The notes under the pieces: generated by a model | What the model was told of the DNA's origin: nothing | What the model saw: only the letters and a program-made list of their open reading frames with translations | Databases searched by the model: none | Position numbers and translations under genes: made by a program | Assembly: GCA_003996215.1 (NCBI GenBank) | Contig: QJPP01001768.1 | Span: 248,001-312,000 of the forward strand | DNA length: 64,000 nt | From: Jaltomata sinuosa | Lineage: Eukaryota > Streptophyta > Magnoliopsida > Solanales > Solanaceae | Direction: 5' to 3' | Shown: positions 58,010-64,000 of the stretch, one piece after another | Position numbering within the stretch: the stretch's first letter is position 1 | Layout: the number at the start of each line of letters is the position of its first letter

Positions 58010-59499
58010 TGCACCAGGTTCTGTGCATGTTGCAGTTGAAAGGAATTTCGCTTCCACAAATGAAATGCAAATATCTGACATTAGATAATCATCAAAGTCA
58101 ATAGAACATTTACTGTCCTTAACAAATTTTCGAACACAAAGTAAATTAGCAGAGAGATTTGGAACAACTAAAATATCTTTTAGAGAAAAAATTGAAGAGG
58201 GAGTAGAAAGATTACCCTGACCCGTATACGAGATCGGAAGTTGAGTGCCATTACCAACTATAACACGATCATTACCATCATAAGGAGAGACTGAAGATAG
58301 ATTTGTGGAATTGGGGGTCATATGAGAAGAAGCACCAGTATCTACTTACCAATGGCTATCATTTGATGAAGCATATGATGCTGGTGCAGAATAAGGTTGA
58401 GTTGCTGAAAATAGAGCTTTGGGATTAAGAGAAGGACAGTTACGAGAAGAGTGATTTGGTTGGAAACAAAGTTGACACTGAATAGAAGTGTAGCCAGGAA
58501 AGGATTGTGGTTGTGGACCTAAAATAGAGAAACCACGAGGTTGAGGGTTTGAATTACTGAGGCGTACCGGCCAAGGGCTTTGAGTAGCCATTATTATGGC
58601 GACCTCGACCTCGTCCGCCATTAGAATTATGACCTGCCATTATAATTTTTACCACGACCTCTATTATGAGAACTTGAAGATTGTTGTTCTGCTACAAAAG
58701 CAGTGGTAGAATGATTTGCAGAAGGAGAAGAAATACTTGCCAATTGAGACTCGTGAAGAAAAAGAAGAGAATGAGTTTCGATAAAGGAAGGAAGAGGGAC
58801 ACGAGTAAAGATAGAGGTATTAATGGACATATAGTCAGACGGAAGGCCAGATAGAACCTGAAGAACAAGATCAGTGTTTGATATGGGATTACCGATAGAG
58901 GTTAAAACATCTGCAATCGATTTGAGACAATGAAAATATTCATTAATGGAGAGATCACCCTTTTTAAGGTTGTGAAATTGAACTTTAAGTTGGAGAGTGC
59001 GAGAAGAAACCTGATCCCGAAACAAACGTTCTATTTGAAGCCAAGCTTCACGAGCGGACAGAGAGTGATTGGGTTTGATAATAGCTTGGAGAATTTCTTG
59101 TGAAATAGTAGCCTGAATCCATGAAAGAACAACAGAGTCAAGTTGAATCCATTGATGGAAGGCTGAATTAGGGACTGAGGTGCTGTCATCATTAAGAATA
59201 GTGGGTGACAGAAAAGGATTACTGCCATCAATAAAACCATAAACTCCATGGCCTTTGAACACAGGCAAAAAAAGTTCCCTCCATAGCATGTAATTGGAAT
59301 AATCAAGAACAGTAGGAACCAGATTTCTTATGTTGGAGAGAGAGATGGCAGAATGAGAGGAAGGCAATGGGGAGAAAGAACCAGCCATAACTGTAGAGGT
59401 TGAAGAAGTAGATTGAACGGGAGAAGATGGTGCCATGAAATTTGAAAGAGGAAGAACGTAGGTAAAATAAAACCTGAGCAATCTGATACCATGTAACAA
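58010..59499 (-). pseudogene. Copia gag-protease, truncated
   Basis: A long gag frame (58627-59499): the likely start is MAPSSPVQSTSSTSTVM (the ATG near 59437), because the preceding residues read through the primer site. It continues VPTVLDYSNYMLWRELFLPV, HQWIQLDSVVLSWIQATIS and SLSINEYFHCLKSIADVLTS-like segments, and ends RGRGKNYNGRS. The knuckle at 58346-58621 reads CQLCFQPNHSSRNCP (CCHC intact). A protease-type segment at 57983-58321 has MTPNSTNLSSVSPYDGNDRV, then ILVVPNLSANLLCVRKF, the flap and C-terminal half; the DSG part lies in the broken stretch at 58322-58345. Confidence 0.82.
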
Positions 59500-59631
59500 A
59501 GTGTATTTCTTGATGATGTGATATACATTTACACGAGATATATACAGGACATGCGTTGGTGTGTAAAGACTACTCTACCCTTATAAAGATATGTACAAAT
59601 AATACTTATCAACAGATAATACTTATCAACA
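58010..59631 (-). mobile_element. 5' part of a second copia element (short LTR, gag, protease)
   Basis: The 5' LTR is about 59631-59492 (about 140 bp, TGTTGATAAGTATT...CTTTGTTACA). The primer site is 59491-59481 (TGGTATCAGAT). Gag and protease follow to about 58010, then truncation. Short LTRs and the gag style suggest the Ale/Retrofit group. The LTR edge contains 2-3 tandem 16-bp units AATACTTATCAACA. Confidence 0.8.
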
Positions 59632-61199
59632 AGTAATACTTATCAGTTTTCTATCTTAGGATACAAGAGATGTCTCCATATATTGAGTTTTTTGATGAAG
59701 TGCTCATGCAATCATGAAACTTTAACTTCTCTATGCAACTAATTACTAATCTTTTGGACTTACTCTCGTGGCATACCAAATGTTATGATATCTTAGTTTC
59801 TCATGAAGCATTTGTATGTTGCATTTCAAATGTTGTACATATGCATTAAGATTTCTTGCAACTCTTGTTTTCCTGGATCTGATAAAATGAGCAGATAATC
59901 CACATCTTTTATGATAATTAGCCGTATGATATGTTATGTATGTTTTGCTACCTTGCTTTGTCAATAGCATCGAGGTCTAAGATTGTTGAATAGTTCGATT
60001 TTGGCTTTTTTCTTGGAGGGAGGAGGTCTGCATTGTTTGTTTACTTCAAAAAAAAAATTCAGTTGTGATTGAGGCTTTCAGTTCTGTTGAATCATTATAT
60101 TTGGCTTTAAGTCATATAAGAATGTATGATTAGATCTCTTTGTTTGATTTGCCTGAAATCTCTGTTCTTCAGGCAGAATTTAGATGGCTGAGACAGCGAC
60201 AAGGGGTTTCGAAAATTTACGTAACATGTTGTGAGAAATAGTTTCTGTTTTGCCTTTGTTTCAAATTCTGTTTTTTTTTAACAGGATCTGGATCAATTTA
60301 GTGAACTTTGCAGAAGTGTCAGGTGATATAGGAGTCAAACGTATATTTCTGTTGATTTTAGGTTACAGCTTTCTAGTTGTAAATCCTTGACACAGACGAT
60401 TTGAAGATTTTGCTCTAAGCTTCATTAGTATAATAGCCTAGCTACATTTTCTTTGTTCTCTTTGGTAGCAGTGAGTGAAAAAAATTCTTGTGTTACCTCT
60501 CAATCTCATCTATATTAAAACTCTATTGATGAATTCGAACTTAACAATATGTATAGGAGCATAAAATATGAAGCAGAGTTTTAGAAAACATTTCCAGGTT
60601 GAGTATTTTACCGAACATGAGGCAACTGGTACATATTAAATGCAATGACAGTATATTAGCCTTCCAAATTGTCTACGACATAATGGCCCCATTGCCATTC
60701 TCTTTCTTAAAGCCACATTGAGTGTGAGTTTTGGCGTTGATTTTAAGCAAATTAAGAGGGAAAAAGTACATTTTTACTATAGTTATTGCTTTGTTTAAAA
60801 TTCTACTCAGCTTGCTCACATGGTTGGTCTCAAGTAAGTTCAGAGAAAAGAGTAGACGTGCATGTGGTGGGTTGAAAATCACATAGCTATAGGAACATTC
60901 TGTTGATCACGAGTTAGGGATTTGGATGTGAAATAGGATGTTTGAAGGAGTGGTCTGATGAAGGCCTTTGTAAGCTTTACGAACTTTTACTAAAGAATGC
61001 AGTGGCTTAGCAGAAACTTGTTATCGTAGCAAAGAGAACAAAATGCTGCACTTGTTCAGAGAACTGTGTGTCCCGACATTTATCACAGTTGACTAAGAAA
61101 TTGTTAAACAACCCAAGATCATCAACAAATTTTGTGATTATTTACCAAGAGGCCAGGCAGCTGGAAGTTCTTCTGTTTCGGCATACTAGAAATATCTTA
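59632..61199. other. Intergenic stretch, no gene recognised
   Basis: 60055-60120 (GTTGTGATTGAGGCTTTCAG) has a diverged copy at 61465-61530 (GTTGTGATTGTGGCTTACAG). Otherwise there is nothing I can assign. Confidence 0.4.
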
Positions 61200-61460
61200 T
61201 GTTTTAGCTTTTGATTTACTGTACCTGAATAGGACTTTCGATTAATAATTCAGGATATACATTGCACCAAATTTCCTCATTATTGATCGAAAGTCCATCC
61301 ACAGTAACAAAGTCATTTTTCCATACTAAAGCCATTCCTCCAGAACGTCCTATCGCTGGTATATTTGCTATATTAGTGAAGTTAAAATCATCGGCTAGGT
61401 ATTGGTGTTGAGTCATGTGTGTCTCAGGGAGTAAAACCAAGTCTTGTTTGTTCACCTCAA
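61200..61460 (-). pseudogene. LINE endonuclease fragment
   Basis: The minus-strand frame reads LVLLPETHMTQHQYLADDF, then GRSGGMALVWKNDFVTVDG and EEIWC. This is the start of the APE-type endonuclease of plant non-LTR retrotransposons (relatives: ETK...F.GRSGGLALLW), with the catalytic Glu of the ET motif present. Nothing else of the LINE is visible. Confidence 0.75.
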
Positions 61461-61689
61461 ATAATTTTTAGCGGTTGTGATTGTGGCTTACAGTGCTGTT
61501 GAATCTTTATATATAATGCTAAGGTCATAAAGACAAGACCAATTGGGATCGAACCATTTTATCTTCTTGAACGCGAACTCTACATGGAAACCTGTCTAAT
61601 TAGTACGACTCCTTCCATCTATATCCAATTACTAGTTGCACTTGGACGCTTACACGATTCTGCCTTCTTAAAATAAGTTATTTTCTGCG

Positions 61690-61885
61690 ATCTTCTGAGA
61701 TGACATAGTGCATTCTATATTAGGCAGGCTGACTTCTTCTCCTTTCCTTATTACTTGATATAGAGAGGAACCTGGTTCATAGCACCTCTCATGAACCTAG
61801 TTCATATGTCAATCATCAAAACATTCATGCAATATCCCCATATCCCAACAAATTCTCCCTTTTTGATGATGACAAATTATGCACG
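61690..61885 (-). repeat. 3' end of an LTR retrotransposon (polypurine tract and LTR start)
   Basis: The minus strand reads TTTGTCATCATCAAAAAGGG, then AGAATTTGTTGGGATATGGGG, a phrase typical of the junction between internal domain and 3' LTR in some plant elements, with the LTR starting TGTTGGGATATG at about 61853. The repeated CCTGGTTCATAG / CCTAGTTCATA around 61770-61805 is inside the LTR part. It is a fragment only. Confidence 0.5.
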
Positions 61886-63065
61886 ATGCAACGCAGAAAT
61901 AACTGAGCTACCCTAGTTTACATATATTGATTTGAGTTGTTATTGACTTTTCATATATTATTGAGGCGTAGAACAAGTGTTTATTACAAAATGTTTTTGG
62001 CAAGCGGGATTTGAAAAGACAAAAATAAAGACGGAAGGAATTATTGAGGATTCCAAATCCTTTTCGACCCAAAACCATGGCTTCAGAAGACTGCCTTAGC
62101 AGTTTGAGAAATTGGAACCTTGTTGAAGACTGGATAACTCACTCCACCTTCAAATTCTCTTTCTTATGCCAACGGAGGATGCATTCACAACTTGTGTTCT
62201 TTCTAAAAGTGGCAGTATCTTTGGACTTCACTTTATAATTTCAATTTCTACAAGGATTACAAATGGAAATCTGAACACATCATATCCTTTGTTCACTATG
62301 TATTAGCCTATTCTGTTTGTACAAAAAGTATCAGGATCACGTGAACTCGTTACCAATCCTCTAGATCCACCCCTGTTTTGGAGTTGATATTGTGGTTTAT
62401 GGAAACTGCTATTTTTCAATTCGGGTGATTTTCTTTCACTGGGATTTTGAAATTGTGGACCTTAATTTGCTGTCCTGGTATGGTTATCTGAAACGTTGGG
62501 TTAGTCGATTTCCTCCAAAAATGGGTCGAGCACACTCCAGATTACTGTCATTATTTCTTCCGTTGTTTTTCTCATAATACTGAACATAAGCTTTAATGTT
62601 GTTTTCTTTGTTATGTTTCGGTATCCTAAACGAAGTATGGAGTGCAATAATTTCTTTAGATTCACTGTCCAGAAGGTGAAATGAAACAATAACAGATTTA
62701 TGCGTTACTCTCAATTTTTTGAGATGAGAGTGAAGTAGCTGGAATAGAAATGCGATAATCTAGGAAGAAATTATTTGGATAATTGTCTGTTTTATGAAGG
62801 GTACAGGTTCTGGAAAACACATCCAGGGAGGGTTATGACACTTCCTTTTTTAGAATTGGAGAATTTAAGCCAAAAAGAATGAATCTGTTCTCCTGAATTT
62901 CCTGTTTTACAAGAATTTAAAGTAGTTAAGTGCAGCTGGAAGATTTTTTATAAAATTTAAAGTGAAAAACTTAAATTATCACTTTGGATCAATTGAGATT
63001 GAATGAAGTTCCAAAGAATTCCATTTTCATCTGAATTAAATTACTGTTTGAGCAATAAGAATCAA
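61886..63065. other. Intergenic stretch, no gene recognised
   Basis: A short frame from 62044 (MASEDCLSSLRNWNLVEDW after an upstream Met) has no recognisable family. Confidence 0.35.
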
Positions 63066-63215
63066 CAACAACAACAACGTACTAATGTAATCACACGAGT
63101 GGGGTCTGAGGAGGGTGGTGTGTACGTAGCCTTTCAACATTTCTAGTCTTTCTCTTTAATTAGGAGGGTGGTGTGTACGTAGTCTTTCAACATTTCTAGG
63201 CTTTCTCTTTAACAT
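63066..63215 (-). mobile_element. Au-like SINE tail with a 53-bp tandem duplication
   Basis: CAACAACAACAACGTACTAATG, then CACGAGTGGGGTCTGAGGAGGG and TGGTGTGTACGTAG is the reverse complement of the Au-type SINE 3' end. From 63110, GGAGGGTGGTGTGTACGTAG and the following sequence is repeated at 63163 with few differences. Confidence 0.65.
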
Positions 63216-63502
63216 CAATAATGTTGGAATCAGTTTGACAATGCTAGAATCAACCAACTCTAAGCAACACCCTATATTGTCCTGTCAAAGAAAAGGACCT
63301 ACGTACTTAATCTTCTATTTCGTCTTATATCTTTGTGTTATGCTGCGTAAGTCTGACCTACGTACTTCCTCCTGAAAATACGTAGCTCAACCACAAACCA
63401 AAAGAATTGTAAAAGCATATAAGTTTTAACCGTGCTGAGCATGGGCAAGGGTATAATTAAAAAGGTCTGGTTTCGTTAATGAAGCAGCTTATTCAAGTCT
63501 CG

Positions 63503-64000
63503 CTATTCTCAAAGATAGAGGTCTTAGAAAATGCGACCAGTTTTGAAGGTGAATAGTAAGATTATACTTTTCTCCTTTTGAGTTAAATTCCTATCCATGG
63601 AAAACTGGTAAAGAAGGAGAAATTGTCTTTGTAAGCACCGGCACAACTTGTTCGTTCTGATTTAATCTTTCATAATTGTCTGTCAAACATTTTTCTTTGG
63701 AGACGCTTGTAACCTAAGTATCTTATGATAACTGCATCAGATATCATAAGATATTCTCAAAGATAGAGGTCTTAGAAAATGCGACAGTTTTGTAGGTCAA
63801 AAGTAAGATGATACTTTCCTCCCTTTGAGTTAAATTCCTATCCACGGAAAACTGGTAAAGAAAGAGAAATTGTCTTTGTAAGAACCGGCACAACTTTGGG
63901 TTACAATTCCTTTTTAAGTCTCAATATTCTCAAGAGATAGAGGTCTTAGAAAATGCGAACAGTTTTGAAGGTGAATAGTAAGATGATACTTTCTCCTTTT
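63503..64000. repeat. About 150-bp sequence present three times
   Basis: ATAGAGGTCTTAGAAAATGCGA starts at about 63516, 63765 and 63937. The first two copies continue through GAGTTAAATTCCTATCCA.GG, AAAACTGGTAAAGAA, GAGAAATTGTCTTTGTAAG and ACCGGCACAACTT. The third runs off the window. Spacings (249 and 172) differ because unrelated sequence lies between copies 1 and 2. Function unknown. Confidence 0.85.

Overview
The window looks like plant nuclear DNA, most probably from a Solanaceae species. It is AT-rich, dominated by degraded LTR retrotransposons, MITEs and SINE/LINE relics, and has only two intact-looking host genes, both split by introns. The family-level call rests on repeat types I recognise by eye (RTE-like LINE with an Au-like 3' tail, Solanaceae-type SINEs and MITEs) plus plant-specific genes. 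No database search was possible.

Host genes. (1) A type 3 metallothionein on the minus strand, 14519-16080, has three short exons and codes for 63 residues with the full 4+6 cysteine pattern. Its introns carry MITEs. (2) A plant PHO2-family (UBC25/26-like) ubiquitin-conjugating E2 on the plus strand, 39629-45587, has eight exons, 730 codons and a catalytic Cys near residue 549. Its first intron is built from tandem units; at least five 27-nt AG/GT-bounded microexon-like segments can be read in it. A short F-box/FBD-LRR-like gene relic sits at 57361-57711, directly beside a copia LTR.

Layout. 1-8.1 kb: a CACTA transposon end inside a minus-strand Ty3/gypsy element, whose 5' side shows LTR-leader-LTR nesting. 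8.1-9.3 kb: copia gag/protease relic. 10.4-12.0 kb: a Mutator-like TIR element with a 9-bp target duplication, hosting a solo LTR with its own perfect 5-bp duplication. 13.4-16.5 kb: MITEs, the metallothionein gene and a SINE. 17.4-19.0 kb: dead RTE-like LINE. 19.2-28.5 kb: GA/GATACA-rich repeats, a Harbinger-type MITE, copia relics, two hAT elements with 8-bp duplications, and a MITE containing a SINE. 28.85-34.35 kb: complete but dead copia element (duplication CTATC). 34.9-37.9 kb: LTR-like relic and a 1,075-bp near-perfect tandem duplication. 37.9-39.2 kb: MITE and a third hAT element. 39.5-45.6 kb: the E2 gene. 46-47 kb: SINE and copia gag pieces. 47.4-52.8 kb: complete copia element (duplication TGTTT). 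54.1-59.6 kb: a 110-bp tandem array, two truncated copia elements and the F-box relic. 61-64 kb: LINE endonuclease and LTR scraps, then a repeat present three times at the right edge.

The genes do not form a pathway. Several transposon active sites have been lost through G-to-A or C-to-T changes, which fits decay of methylated DNA. The least ordinary signals are the microexon-like array in intron 1 of the E2 gene, the 1,075-bp tandem duplication, and the multi-level nesting with intact target-site duplications.
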